Assembly: GCA_029260015.1 (NCBI GenBank)
Contig: JAJDEB010000023.1
Span: 109,457 to 173,456, forward strand
DNA: 64,000 bases
Reading direction: 5' to 3'
Origin: Phycisphaerae bacterium
GTDB lineage: Bacteria > Planctomycetota > Phycisphaerae > UBA1845
The notes beneath the pieces were generated by a model. That model ran no database searches, had not been told where the DNA came from, and saw only the letters and a list, made by a program, of their open reading frames with translations. Below are positions 27,301 to 35,430 of this stretch, one piece after another. The stretch's first letter is position 1. Every line of letters starts with the position of its first letter. Position numbers and translations under genes: made by a program.

Positions 27301-28014
27301 GCCCGTGTTGATGCAGCAGAGAATGTCGTGGGCTTCTACATCGCCTTCGTCGAGGTAGTGAACATCGTTTGACGCGATCGTTGCCACGCCAAGACGGGTG
27401 GCCATCTCAGTTAGTTCGGGATTGAGGATGCGCTGTTCAGGAATCCCGTGGTCCTGCAACTCGACGAAGAATCGATCCGGTCCAAAGATGCCCAAATAAT
27501 CCTTCGCCAACGTCTCCGCCGCTGCCCGATTTTTTCCGATGAACGCCTGCGGAATTTCACCGCCCAGACAGGTACTCGTACAGATCAACCCCTCGCTGAA
27601 TTCGCGCAGGATTTCCTTGTCGATGCGTGGCTTGTAGTAAAAACCTTCGAGGTAACCGATGCTGCTGAGCTTCAGGAGGTTTTCATAACCGGTGCGGTTC
27701 ATCGCCAGGAGCAGTAAGTGAAAGCTCGATGCCCTTCGACCCGGGTAGTCTTTGTTAAAGCGGCTGTCCGGGGCGATGTAGAACTCGCTGCCGATGATCG
27801 GTTTGATGCCGGCTTTCTTTGCGGCTTGGTAGAATTCGACAGCCGCGAACATATTGCCATGGTCCGTCATCGCGACAGCTGGCATGTTCAGTTCTTTGCA
27901 GCGCTCCATCAGCGGACCGATCCGCGTCGCCCCATCGAGCAGACTGTAATGCGTGTGCAGATGCAGATGTGCAAACTTTGGGGCGGTGGCCTGTCCCGAC
28001 TCTGCTGATGGCAT
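24394..28014 (-). CDS. dnaE: DNA polymerase III alpha subunit
   Basis: Replicative polymerase catalytic subunit, 1206 residues, normal DnaE length. The N-terminal PHP domain carries HLHLHTHYSLLDGATR and AVAMTDHGNM. The palm has GARGSGCSSVVAYCLDI and the catalytic aspartates in PDIDVDICQNGR (near residue 406). Further on are VMGLGFEEANKL, YRPGPMKYIDDY, the YQEQVSRM element and the FNKAHSTGYAIVAFQTA segment, then helix-hairpin-helix and an OB fold (VILGGLITDIRYILLRNGRKQGQRMAIVTLEDL). The C-terminal 120 residues include a PTI/PSQTQE-rich tail. A long antisense frame (25267-27045) is a shadow. Confidence 0.98.
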   Translation of the reverse strand: MPSAESGQATAPKFAHLHLHTHYSLLDGATRIGPLMERCKELNMPAVAMTDHGNMFAAVEFYQAAKKAGIKPIIGSEFYIAPDSRFNKDYPGRRASSFHLLLLAMNRTGYENLLKLSSIGYLEGFYYKPRIDKEILREFSEGLICTSTCLGGEIPQAFIGKNRAAAETLAKDYLGIFGPDRFFVELQDHGIPEQRILNPELTEMATRLGVATIASNDVHYLDEGDVEAHDILCCINTGKLVSDENRFKFETGEFYLKSPEQMAELFPGQPEALSNTLMLADMCDLEFNFNQRFAPVYSVPETTTPEKELRRIVYEAAERKYEDLNDEVRERIDYELEVISSKGFSSYFLIVWDLVQYARNNHIPCGARGSGCSSVVAYCLDISAPDPLTYGLYFERFMDPDRDEMPDIDVDICQNGRARVIEYVREKYGHVAQIITFGTLKAKAAVKDVSRVMGLGFEEANKLTSLIPAELKMTIDKAIAQEPELKSLYETNEQVKKIIDISRKLEGLARHAGIHAAGVVVADKSLDQFLPLYRGSDADAVVTQFDGPTVEAVGLLKMDFLGLRTLSILQRSIDLVKELRGIEVDIENVDLTDQGVYTLFAAGHTKGVFQFESGGMRDVIMRMRPNRIQDLIAANALYRPGPMKYIDDYVSRKHGANWTTPHPEMTAVLEETYGIMVYQEQVSRMVNRLGGVELKQAFRLAKLISKKKTDKIEANRGPFVKGCIANGLDDATAQKIYDDILEFGGYAFNKAHSTGYAIVAFQTAFMKHFYPVEFMAALLTFEMGTAAKVQEYIDECKRLGIEIAPPDVNASGNDFTPDVRDPDRKVIRFGLGAIKGVGSKAVDAIVRAREEGGAFTSIFDFCERVDLSAVNRGVVEALTCCGAFDDTGAMRKALMNVVDDAIQGGIRAQQDKKAGQFSLFGGGDDAGDSEQTAHQLPQDEWSEAEMLAREKAVLGFFVTRHPLTSCSDLVESCSTAATVDLVTHEDGSSVILGGLITDIRYILLRNGRKQGQRMAIVTLEDLKGKVEVTISPQELDTYRSLLKPDAIIFVKGAVNRKREEPSVRVSEVIAAEKAPSQLCESVIVRVDELRDSDEVIQKLFEITGAHRGSCPLYIEIRTNEHEVATIKCSNDMSVQASPHCLHELASLIGETRVICTGPKRQPIPWPTIMPKPSQTQEVQTIIETTSPSPLNPTAQKPATMLQQEFA

Positions 28015-28463
28015 GGGAGCTACGAATCCTTTCGATTCTGGTGCTTACGCTTCCGGAATGGCCAACCGAATTCCATCAATGCGGCTGCATCAATTCGGTC
28101 GTTCATGGTTATCATAATACCGCCCCGCGAACTCTCAATGCGACAATCGCGTGACGAATAATGAGTAATCTCGCGACACCTGTGATATTTCAAACCGCGT
28201 TGTCAGCCGCTTTAGATGCGACGCATGATTGCTTGTGTAAAACCTTGCAGGAAATCCCGACATCATTCCGAAACCAGAGAGACAAACCCACGCCGTGATT
28301 CGCATGTGCCGTTTTGGTGTGTCGGGAACCCAGGATGGTCGAATGCGTAGAAATATGCGACAATTAGGCGCAATGGGGTATGGGCAGAATTCCGGTGTAG
28401 TCAAGACAATGAACAAACGTCGCCCCAACCAACGGTTTCGGCGACAAACCATCCGAGAGAGTT
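28015..28463. other. Divergent intergenic region
   Basis: 449 bases between dnaE and the esterase gene. Apart from the dnaE promoter candidate I see no RNA, repeat or convincing small gene. The overlapping short frames on both strands lack start signals. Confidence 0.5.
28111..28138 (-). promoter_or_regulatory. Candidate dnaE promoter
   Basis: On the minus strand TTGAGA (28138-28133), a 16-base spacer and TATGAT (28116-28111). Transcription would start about 90 bases upstream of dnaE. Confidence 0.5.
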
Positions 28464-29981
28464 ATGAACAATCGAATTTCTAAATGCGTGATGTTGGGGC
28501 TCATTTCGCTTTTGTCCGGCGCGTGGGGGTGCGCGGTCGGCCAGGCACCCGGCAAGGGTCGCGTCATGCACCTTCAAGAGCAGAGCACCAAGGGATGGTA
28601 TTACCTGTATCTGCCTGAGGACTATGTCTCTAAGGACGCATCAACCAGCCAACCACCGTTGGCCCAGTCCAAACGCTGGCCAGTCGTGGTCACCTTTCAT
28701 GGCATGAAACCGTTCGACGATTCGGGCGCCCAAATCCGTGAATGGCAGCAGGAAGCCGACCGATACGGTTTCGTCGTGATCGCCCCACAGTTGCGATCGC
28801 CCGATCTTCTTTCCGAATTCCCTCTCAAGACCGTCCACAGCGGGGTTCGCTTCGATGAGCAACTCACCGTCGGAGCGCTAAACGATGTCGCCCGTCGCGT
28901 TGATGTGGACTTGTCGTCGGTGCTTTCGACGAGTTGGTCTTCCGGCGGATACATTGCCCACTACATGGTCAACCGTCATCCCAATCTATTCAGTTGCGTC
29001 GCACCGCGGCAGTCGAACTTTTCATCATCGGTGCTCGACCCAAAACAGGTTCCCAAGTACCGGGATATGAAGGTGGGCATCTTCTACACCGAGAACGACT
29101 TCGAGGTTTGCAAGCGCGAATCGCAGGCGGGTGCCAACTGGTACGCCAAGCACGGCTTCGACGTCACGTTTGCAGTCTTCCAGAATCTTGGCCACGTCCG
29201 CCGCCCAAGTGTGGCCGCCGACTTTTTCGCACGGACCTGCAACGCATCGGCTAAGACGCCGCCGACAGAACTCGCACGACTCAAGATCAAGAACATGCCC
29301 ATCCAGGGCAACGGGCAACGAGCAGCCGCGAGACCTCGCACGGTATCGAGTCAGCCACTGCCACCGCCAAGCACAAACGCAGCGTCGAACGCGAACCTTC
29401 CTAACAATGCAAACAAACAGCGGGTCGCGACCAGCGCCCCCAATCAATCTTCCGCAAGTTCCGCTCCCCAGCAATCGCCCGAGCGTTCAGTCGCGGTCTC
29501 CGGTCAGCAGGGCATTCCCCGTCCGCGTAACGACTTCGGCACGGCATACGATCCCAACAATGTCGCCCGATCACCGGCGGAAAATCAAAAGCAACCGGCG
29601 ATTCAGCAGCAACCGTCGCAGCCACGGCAGAGGCAACCACGGCAGAGACAGCCACGACCCCGTGTCGACTCGCGCCCCCAACCATCGCAAGACCCGCAAA
29701 CATCAAATCCCCTTCAGGTTCGGGTGAGTTCGACAATTGGCGTGTCACCGTTGATGGTCAGTTTCAGCGCGGTCGCTCCGGGTCCGCTTCGCCGCAGTGC
29801 CTATTTTCTTTGGACCGACAACGGCGAACCAATTTCCAACGGTATCAATGGCCAGAAGTACCTGCTCGCACCCGGCAAGCACGAGCTTGAAGTGTTGATG
29901 ACCACCGCCAACGGAACCGAGTACCGCGCCAGCAAGACGATCAACGTTTTGGAGAAGACCCGCCGTGGACGCCGCCCATGA
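28464..29981 (+). CDS. Esterase/depolymerase-like lipoprotein with C-terminal PKD-like domain
   Basis: 505 residues. The signal with LLSGAWGC fits a lipoprotein. Residues 35-275 form an alpha/beta hydrolase of the PHB-depolymerase/feruloyl-esterase type: VVVTFHGMKPFDDSG (oxyanion region), the nucleophile Ser in STSWSSGGYIAHY, a likely Asp in YTENDFEVC and the His in NLGHVRRP. A long Pro/Gln/Ser/Asn linker (residues 290-415) leads to a beta-sandwich end (VSSTIGVSPLMVSFSAVAPG...) resembling PKD domains. It is probably anchored outside the inner membrane and hydrolyses an ester-linked polymer or glycan. The nucleophile elbow reads SWSSGG rather than the usual G-x-S-x-G. Its last 17 bases overlap yidD. 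Confidence 0.78.
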   Translation: MNNRISKCVMLGLISLLSGAWGCAVGQAPGKGRVMHLQEQSTKGWYYLYLPEDYVSKDASTSQPPLAQSKRWPVVVTFHGMKPFDDSGAQIREWQQEADRYGFVVIAPQLRSPDLLSEFPLKTVHSGVRFDEQLTVGALNDVARRVDVDLSSVLSTSWSSGGYIAHYMVNRHPNLFSCVAPRQSNFSSSVLDPKQVPKYRDMKVGIFYTENDFEVCKRESQAGANWYAKHGFDVTFAVFQNLGHVRRPSVAADFFARTCNASAKTPPTELARLKIKNMPIQGNGQRAAARPRTVSSQPLPPPSTNAASNANLPNNANKQRVATSAPNQSSASSAPQQSPERSVAVSGQQGIPRPRNDFGTAYDPNNVARSPAENQKQPAIQQQPSQPRQRQPRQRQPRPRVDSRPQPSQDPQTSNPLQVRVSSTIGVSPLMVSFSAVAPGPLRRSAYFLWTDNGEPISNGINGQKYLLAPGKHELEVLMTTANGTEYRASKTINVLEKTRRGRRP

Positions 29982-30291
29982 TCAATCGAGCGGTCACTGT
30001 GATGGTGAGTCGGTGTGCGTGAGTAAGGCTTCCATCCAAACGCAGCCGAACAAGATCCAGTGGCTGGCTGTTTTCCTGATTCGCTTCTACCAGTCGTATC
30101 TGCGTCTCCATCTATTCGGACGTTGTCGCTATTGTCCGACCTGCAGCGAGTATGGCGTCGCCTGCGTGGAATCTCACGGCGCAATCAAGGGTATTTGGCT
30201 GACATTCAAACGCATTCTTCGATGTCATCCATTTAGCAAGGGCGGGTACGATCCGGTACCGCCAAACCCGAATTTGAAAAAACACCAATAG
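29965..30291 (+). CDS. yidD: Membrane protein insertion efficiency factor YidD
   Basis: Small amphipathic membrane-associated protein that helps YidC-dependent insertion. The core is unmistakable: LIRFYQSYLR, CRYCPTCSEYGVACVESHGAIKGIWLTFKRILRCHPF and GGYDPVPPN. The first 30 residues precede the family domain. The GTG at 29965 overlaps the esterase gene, and internal GTG codons (in the CVSK region) could be the real start. In many bacteria yidD lies with rpmH-rnpA-yidC; here it is separated from them and coupled to a lipoprotein esterase gene. Confidence 0.92.
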   Translation: MDAAHDQSSGHCDGESVCVSKASIQTQPNKIQWLAVFLIRFYQSYLRLHLFGRCRYCPTCSEYGVACVESHGAIKGIWLTFKRILRCHPFSKGGYDPVPPNPNLKKHQ

Positions 30292-30550
30292 CGTCCGATC
30301 AAATCGCGGGGGCGTCGACTTTCGCTCCCAAACGATTCACGATTACTTTGACCGACTGGCCGATAATTTCTTATGACGCGGTCCAGCAGTTGCGCTTCCA
30401 GGATCGCACGCCCAAACCCAATCCGCCGAATCACACATTCAGATTATGCATAACTGGACGTTGTCATTCCCCAGCGGAATCATCAAGTGAACGGAACATC
30501 TTCTTAGAAAGGAATGATGGATTTCGCAGCTCTTCGTGAAAGTCCGAACA

Positions 30551-30907
30551 ATGGCCCCGCTAAGCAACACAGCAGAAAAACAGTCAACGATCGTCCGAGA
30601 ATGGGTGACTGCCGCCGAACAGTATGGCGAGCGAGACGCGTATCTCTCCAAACGCCATTCGGCGCGGATCACATGGAATGAATCCGCTATCGCTACCGAT
30701 GTATCACGGGGCAGCAAGAACGAAACGTTCTTCGTCCGCACCCGAAACGTCTGCGAATCCGGTATGAGTTTCCTCTCCAGACATTCGATTCCGCTGCATT
30801 CGCGGTTGGAAATTCATCTCGACTCAGGTCCGGAAAGCGTTACCGGCGTCGTGGCCCACTCGTCAACCGCGCTGGGCGGATACATCATCGGTGTCGTGTT
30901 TGAGTAA
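30551..30907 (+). CDS. PilZ-like domain protein
   Basis: About 118 residues. The pattern of a basic KRHSARITW stretch, then RNVCESGMSFLSRHSIPLHSRLEIHL and the terminal GGYIIGVVFE strand resembles a PilZ beta-barrel, a c-di-GMP-binding fold (usual motifs R-x3-R and D/N-x-S-x2-G). The second motif here reads N-V-C-E-S-G, so nucleotide binding is uncertain. The start is unclear: a GTG at 30536 and the ATG at 30551 are in frame, while the better ribosome site (AAAGGA at about 30508) serves an out-of-frame ATG at 30514, which might mean a frameshifted start. A good terminator follows. Confidence 0.6.
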   Translation: MAPLSNTAEKQSTIVREWVTAAEQYGERDAYLSKRHSARITWNESAIATDVSRGSKNETFFVRTRNVCESGMSFLSRHSIPLHSRLEIHLDSGPESVTGVVAHSSTALGGYIIGVVFE

Positions 30908-30976
30908 CGCATCGCGAGAATTGCGATAGCAGCCAACATCTAAACCGCTGCGTCCGATATTGAATTCAAATCCAGA

Positions 30977-31015
30977 GGGCAAGGGTCATGCCAATCGGCA
31001 CCCTTGCCCCCTTTT
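30977..31015 (+). terminator. Rho-independent terminator
   Basis: Perfect 10-bp stem GGGCAAGGGT / ACCCTTGCCC (30977-30986, 31000-31009) followed by CCTTTT. It ends the PilZ-like transcript. Confidence 0.75.
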
Positions 31016-31133
31016 CGTATCCATACCAAGTCCAGATCAAAAGCAGGTTAGGCGATGAATATGGTGCGTCCATCGCACCGAACGCGCGCATGGAAAATCA
31101 GGAAAGTCGATTATTGACTCTGGAGTCGATCTC

Positions 31134-31706
31134 ATGGGCCGACGCTTTCAATCTACCGCATTCACACTCTTGGAAATACTCATTGTGGTCATCGTGATCG
31201 GGATATTAGCCGCCCTGATCATTCCGCAACTCTCGGAAGCGGCTGGTGATGCCAAGGTCAGTCGTCTGATTCAACTCGTCGATGCCATACGAACGGCGGC
31301 CCAAGCCCACCACGCCGACACCGGAAAGTTGGCCCGCGAATTTTCAAACTCAACCGCGACGCACGAACATCAGCTCTCCATCGAGCAGACGTATCACAAC
31401 TGGAATGGCCCCTACCTCGACCGGCCACTATCTAATACGGAAAACCCTTTCGGCGGTGTCGTGCGCATTTACGACCGCTTCGATGATGGCCCTGCCCACC
31501 CTGTCGGTTTCGATCTGGTCGGCCGCGGTTCAGACACCGCAACGGGTGCAGGCCAATTCCTTCTTATCACCGAAATCAACGAAACAGTGGGTAGTCAGAT
31601 CGACGCAATCCTCGATCGAGGTGTCAGTGGTGACTGGCGAAGCACGGGTCGCTGCGAATGGGCGAACAATTCGGCGATGATCTTCCTGATGGACCTTCGC
31701 GACTAG
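31134..31706 (+). CDS. Type II/IV pseudopilin-like protein
   Basis: 190 residues beginning with a class III prepilin leader: short basic start, then the cleavage/methylation site AFTLLEILIVV with Glu at +5 and a hydrophobic helix VIGILAALIIPQLSEAA. Planctomycetes have many such proteins, often secreted or surface proteins rather than pilus subunits. The rest (about 155 residues) includes GPYLDRPLSNTENPFGG and VGFDLVGRGSD, similar to pseudopilins of the GspG/H type. GGAG lies eight bases before the ATG. No secretion-system genes are adjacent. Confidence 0.8.
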   Translation: MGRRFQSTAFTLLEILIVVIVIGILAALIIPQLSEAAGDAKVSRLIQLVDAIRTAAQAHHADTGKLAREFSNSTATHEHQLSIEQTYHNWNGPYLDRPLSNTENPFGGVVRIYDRFDDGPAHPVGFDLVGRGSDTATGAGQFLLITEINETVGSQIDAILDRGVSGDWRSTGRCEWANNSAMIFLMDLRD

Positions 31707-31973
31707 CCTGATCGGTCACCGCCAGTCAAGAAGCGCACCCCAACACTGGCAACGATCCCACAACCGAAGGCAACCTGTTATTTTCGACAATAGCGATCGA
31801 CGTCCACTTGGCGCAGGTCTATATTGAAAATAGACTTAGAGTGCTGACCCGCGAATCAAAACTGCGAAACCCCTGTTGGTCGGATTCGTCGCGCTCGGAC
31901 GGACTTGAAACGTCATTCCTGCATGACAGCTACCGCAGTTTGAGTATCGCACCATCCTTATCGGAATCGATCG

Positions 31974-32987
31974 ATGCTGGCGCTTTCCCTCATTTCGCAA
32001 GCCACGCAATTCCCAATGATCGACATGTACGCCCAGCGTTTTCGCAATGGCGAATGGTGGTCATGGCGTGCAATGACCGAACTGTTTCTCATCGGCGTGG
32101 TGATCTACTTCATCCTTCGTTTTCTGGAAGGAACGCGCGGTGCGCGATTGCTACAAGCCGTCCTTGTGATCCTTGTCGCCTTCCTTGGGTTGGCACTCAT
32201 CGCCCATGTGCTCGGGCTGACTCATATCCTGGTTCTCTATCCATTCTTTGTCGGTGGTTCGTTTCTTGTCACGTTGGTGGTGTTTCAACCGGAACTGCGC
32301 CGCGGCTTGATGCGCATTGGCGAATCGCTGACCCGCCTTTCGCGATCCGCCGAAACCAGTCGCGTCATCGAACCGATCGTCAAGGCCTGCTCCAACATGT
32401 CGCGTCGAAAAATCGGTGCAATCATCGCGATTGAACGACGCGTACCGATGGGTGCGTTTGTCGAGTCCGGTATTTCCATTGACTCCGACACCACCTCCGA
32501 ACTCCTTGAAACCATCTTCTGGCCCGGATCGGCGCTTCACGATCTCGGCGTCATCATCAGCCACGGTCGCATCGCAGCAGCCGGCTGCGAGTTCCCGACT
32601 TCGGAAGCTGATCCCGGTAACCACATCATCGGTAGTCGCCACCGCGCAGCGATCGGCGTCAGCATGGAAACCGACGCCCTCGTCGTCGTGGTCAGCGAAG
32701 AAACTGGAACAATCTCAATCGCCAATCGGGGCCGCCTGACCGTACAAGAAACGCCAGAGATGCTCCGCGAATCGTTGGCCGCAAACCTACTCGGAACCGA
32801 AGCACCGCAAGAATTGTCGTCGGACGACTCAACACCATCCACCGAAACCGATTCGGCGCACTCCGAGCCAAAAGAACTCAAATCCGCTGAAAAAAAAGGC
32901 ACTACAAGCACGTCGGCGCTATCATCAGACACGGATGATTTGGGAATCATTGCCGATTCGCTGGCCAAGACTGAGACGGGATCGTAA
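31974..32987 (+). CDS. cdaA: Diadenylate cyclase CdaA-type with altered DGA motif
   Basis: Makes c-di-AMP from two ATP. Three N-terminal membrane helices (LFLIGVVIYFILRF, LLQAVLVILVAFLGLALIA, ILVLYPFFVGGSFLVTLVV) precede the DAC domain: RRKIGAIIAIERRVPMG, the nucleotide site at residues 188-195, and GSRHRAAIG with the RHR motif at 222-224. The canonical metal/nucleotide motif D-G-A appears here as D190-L-G192. The catalytic Asp is kept, but the two small residues are changed. A low-complexity Ser/Thr/Glu tail of 70 residues follows. It is immediately upstream of cdaR, the usual partner. Confidence 0.9.
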   Translation: MLALSLISQATQFPMIDMYAQRFRNGEWWSWRAMTELFLIGVVIYFILRFLEGTRGARLLQAVLVILVAFLGLALIAHVLGLTHILVLYPFFVGGSFLVTLVVFQPELRRGLMRIGESLTRLSRSAETSRVIEPIVKACSNMSRRKIGAIIAIERRVPMGAFVESGISIDSDTTSELLETIFWPGSALHDLGVIISHGRIAAAGCEFPTSEADPGNHIIGSRHRAAIGVSMETDALVVVVSEETGTISIANRGRLTVQETPEMLRESLAANLLGTEAPQELSSDDSTPSTETDSAHSEPKELKSAEKKGTTSTSALSSDTDDLGIIADSLAKTETGS

Positions 32988-32989
32988 CC

Positions 32990-33997
32990 GTGCAGCAACT
33001 TCGACTCATCGGAATGTCGTCGTTCATCTCCCTGCTGATCTGGATCGTCGCCGACGTATCCATGTCTGAAAAGGAAACGATCAAGGTTTGGATTTCCGTC
33101 AAAGCTGCTGGCGCCGACGATATGCACGTCGAGAAAACGGAATCCAACCAATCGACCTTTGAAGTGGACTTCACTGGACCGAAGTCGGCTATTGCGAAAC
33201 TGCGACAGAGCGCGCCATTGCGCGTCGAGATCCCTATCACTCCGAGGGCTTCGGGCGTCTATACACTCAAGCTCGATTCGGAATTATCTTCTGATCCCAA
33301 TCGCTTTCCCGACGTCATCATCCAAGAAGTCAAGCCGCCCACGATGGAGTATCGAGTCATCCGCGACAAAACGATGACCATGCCCATCGAGGTCGTACAT
33401 TCGGAACTAGAGTACGATACTGAACCGATCGTCGAACCAAGCGAAGTCTCCGTCACACTTTCGGAAATCGACCTTGAAGCCATCGATCCTGAATCGCGCC
33501 GCATCTTCCTCGATGCCGACGAACACCTCCGAACAGCCGAGCGCGGAAAACTGCTTGAAAAGGTCGTCCCATTGCGCCCGGTGGTCGAAGGCTTCAGCGT
33601 TCATCTCGATCCGGAATACGTCACCTTACGCGCCCAAATCAAAGAGCAGTTTCGCGTGGAAACGCTCCCTGCCGTACCCATTCGCATCGAAGCCAGCATG
33701 GACATCTTCAACGCATTCGATGTCGAAGTTCGCGATGCCGGAGCGATCCTGACGCAAACCATCAACATCAAAGCCCCAGCCGAAATCATCGAACGCATCC
33801 GCGCTGGCGAAAGCAAAGTCCACGGCGTGATCTCCCTTGGTGCAGACGACAAAACTAACCCAGACGAATTCCGCTTCGTCACGCCCCGCTTCAGCCTGCC
33901 CACCGGCGTCACACTGGTCGGTGAACCCGAATTAATCGAATTCCGGCTCGTTTCCCGCAAAAATGACAAACCAGCCGTCCAAACAGAATCGCCATAA
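32990..33997 (+). CDS. cdaR: YbbR-domain protein, CdaR-like regulator of CdaA
   Basis: 335 residues with an N-terminal membrane anchor (IGMSSFISLLIWIVADVSM) and about three repeated YbbR-like beta domains outside (IKVWISVKAAGADDMHV, TMTMPIEVVHSELEYDTEPIVEPSEVSVTLSE, LPAVPIRIEASMDIFNAFDVEV). CdaR modulates diadenylate cyclase activity in Firmicutes. The GTG start lies two bases after the cdaA stop, so translation is likely coupled. Position and architecture make the assignment good even though YbbR sequences are poorly conserved. Confidence 0.8.
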   Translation: MQQLRLIGMSSFISLLIWIVADVSMSEKETIKVWISVKAAGADDMHVEKTESNQSTFEVDFTGPKSAIAKLRQSAPLRVEIPITPRASGVYTLKLDSELSSDPNRFPDVIIQEVKPPTMEYRVIRDKTMTMPIEVVHSELEYDTEPIVEPSEVSVTLSEIDLEAIDPESRRIFLDADEHLRTAERGKLLEKVVPLRPVVEGFSVHLDPEYVTLRAQIKEQFRVETLPAVPIRIEASMDIFNAFDVEVRDAGAILTQTINIKAPAEIIERIRAGESKVHGVISLGADDKTNPDEFRFVTPRFSLPTGVTLVGEPELIEFRLVSRKNDKPAVQTESP

Positions 33998-34048
33998 ACA
34001 AAGCATCAACAGTAAGTTACAAGCAAACAAAAATTCGCAGACCTTGCC

Positions 34049-34076
34049 TTGACGATCCATTGAGGATTGGTATTAT
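34049..34076 (+). promoter_or_regulatory. 5S rRNA promoter
   Basis: TTGACG (34049-34054), 16 bases, TATTAT (34071-34076). The predicted start falls at about 34083, exactly the 5' end of the 5S RNA. Confidence 0.75.
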
Positions 34077-34082
34077 CTCCGT

Positions 34083-34187
34083 CGCGGTGACATTACGTGT
34101 GGGGCCACACCCGTTCCCATTCCGAACACGGCAGTTAAGCCCATACGGCCGAGGGTAGTCGCAAGGCGAGATTAGGTGATTGCCGCA
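34083..34187 (+). rRNA. rrf: 5S ribosomal RNA, stand-alone
   Basis: About 105 bases with the 5S hallmarks: loop B/helix III region CCCATTCCGAACACGG followed by CAGTTAAGCCC, the later GAGGGTAGTC, and a terminal helix pairing GCGG (34084-34087) with CCGC (34183-34186). No 16S or 23S gene is in the window. It has its own promoter and is followed by a run of eight T and a strong hairpin terminator, so it is a separate transcription unit. Unlinked rRNA genes are known in planctomycetes. Confidence 0.95.
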
Positions 34188-34196
34188 TTTTTTTTA

Positions 34197-34226
34197 AAAG
34201 AACCCGCTTCGGCGGGTTCTTTTTTT
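34197..34226 (+). terminator. 5S rRNA terminator
   Basis: AAAGAACCCGC / GCGGGTTCTTT with a TTCG loop and a T run; an almost perfect intrinsic terminator. Confidence 0.92.
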
Positions 34227-34255
34227 ATGCGCATGCAAGTATGCAGACTCATGAC

Positions 34256-34717
34256 TCATTCCGGGTCATCGGGACAACCCCCGCTGTAAGGCGTTCCACA
34301 CTCGGGACAGCGCGGCGTTGTGAGAGCCGTCAACAGATACCCGCATTCCATGCAAACTGGCGTGCCGAATTCGTTGATCTTTTGGCGGATAGATCGGGCA
34401 AATCTCTTTCGATAAATGAAGAAGTACAAATGCGTACTCCAACCGGAGGCCAGACCTATACAAACGGCGCGCGCTGTCCCTTCGTCCTTGATTCCGACCA
34501 TCCTTAGCCAATCACTAAGCGTTATCATGGCAAAAATAACAATTGCAAGCGCCAGTAGGCAGATAGTCCAAGTAGACGGCTTTACACCAGCCTTGACAGC
34601 TTGATTTCGTTGCCAGTTATGCTCCAAGGCGGCGAGTTCTGGCAAACGCCTTATCCAACTTTTTGTAAAGCGTTTGAGCTTTTCGTCGGATGGTTTCTTG
34701 TCGTTCGGGCTACTCAT
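34256..34717 (-). CDS. Membrane protein with C-terminal zinc ribbon (copy 3)
   Basis: 153 residues: a charged N-terminus, two membrane segments (TWTICLLALAIVIFAMITL and a weaker one at ARAVCIGLASGWSTHLYFFIY), a basic strip (RKRFARSIRQKINEFG) and a C-terminal zinc ribbon CMECGYLLTALTTPRCPECG. The gene at 37.8 kb has the same plan, including the IRQKINE-G / IRIKINEAGT lead-in to the ribbon, so the two are paralogues. The function is unknown. It is convergent with the 5S transcript. Confidence 0.72.
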   Translation of the reverse strand: MSSPNDKKPSDEKLKRFTKSWIRRLPELAALEHNWQRNQAVKAGVKPSTWTICLLALAIVIFAMITLSDWLRMVGIKDEGTARAVCIGLASGWSTHLYFFIYRKRFARSIRQKINEFGTPVCMECGYLLTALTTPRCPECGTPYSGGCPDDPE

Positions 34718-34875
34718 CTAGCTTTATCCTAAATTCGTAGCCATATTCGGGACAACGAATCTTGGCCGGGTGCCCCAGAAAATTCAGTCCTGGTGAGGCG
34801 ATTCTCTCTACAACTGAGGCAGCACCGGGTTTGATGTACGCGGAAGTCGAGACTCTTTGACTTTGACAAGTTGCA

Positions 34876-35430
34876 TTACTTATTAGATTTCACAAACGCC
34901 TCATGCAACTGCTTGTAGAGTTCAAGTGATTTGTTCGATTCGTTCTTTATGTTTTCGTACAAACTATTTGCTATTACCCTGATTGCGTGGCGTTCTTTTT
35001 CCTCGAGTTGCGGGTATCCTTCGTCGGCAATGCTTTTTTCGATTTTTGCTTTTCTTGGAGGATATTGATCCTCCTCGCCTTTTTGAGCGCAGATTTTTTC
35101 AAGATGCTCAATCCAATTTGAATAGCAGTCCTTTTTCTTCTTGGCGCGTTTGTTACATGGCTTGCAGCAAGGAACAATGTTCCCGGGGTGATGGAGCCCA
35201 TACTCGGTTCTGTTGAACATCAACAAATGTTCAATTTGCAATGGTTGACTGATTTCCCCGCAGTAAGCACACCTACCTTCAAAAACAATGTCTCGGATGC
35301 GCCCCCAATCATCTCGCCCCTTGCCCGAGCCAGTGTTGAAAGTCCGTTTGAGGTAGAACTCACCCACCTTAGTCAGAAACGCTCGTACTGCTGTATTCGC
35401 TGCGTCGGATGGTGCGTTATAGACTGCCAT
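34876..35430 (-). CDS. HNH endonuclease-type protein
   Basis: About 184 residues from the ATG at 35430 (a longer frame reaches 35487). The HNH beta-beta-alpha-metal fold is visible: CAYCGE, then the IEHLLMF His, GLHHPGNIVPCCKPCNKRAKK with the Asn and the second Cys pair. N-terminal residues 1-60 and the Lys/Glu-rich C-terminal 80 residues are helical. HNH proteins of this size include restriction-type and stand-alone nucleases; no methyltransferase or capsid gene is nearby. The gene is visibly AT-richer than its neighbours, consistent with recent acquisition. Confidence 0.78.
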   Translation of the reverse strand: MAVYNAPSDAANTAVRAFLTKVGEFYLKRTFNTGSGKGRDDWGRIRDIVFEGRCAYCGEISQPLQIEHLLMFNRTEYGLHHPGNIVPCCKPCNKRAKKKKDCYSNWIEHLEKICAQKGEEDQYPPRKAKIEKSIADEGYPQLEEKERHAIRVIANSLYENIKNESNKSLELYKQLHEAFVKSNK

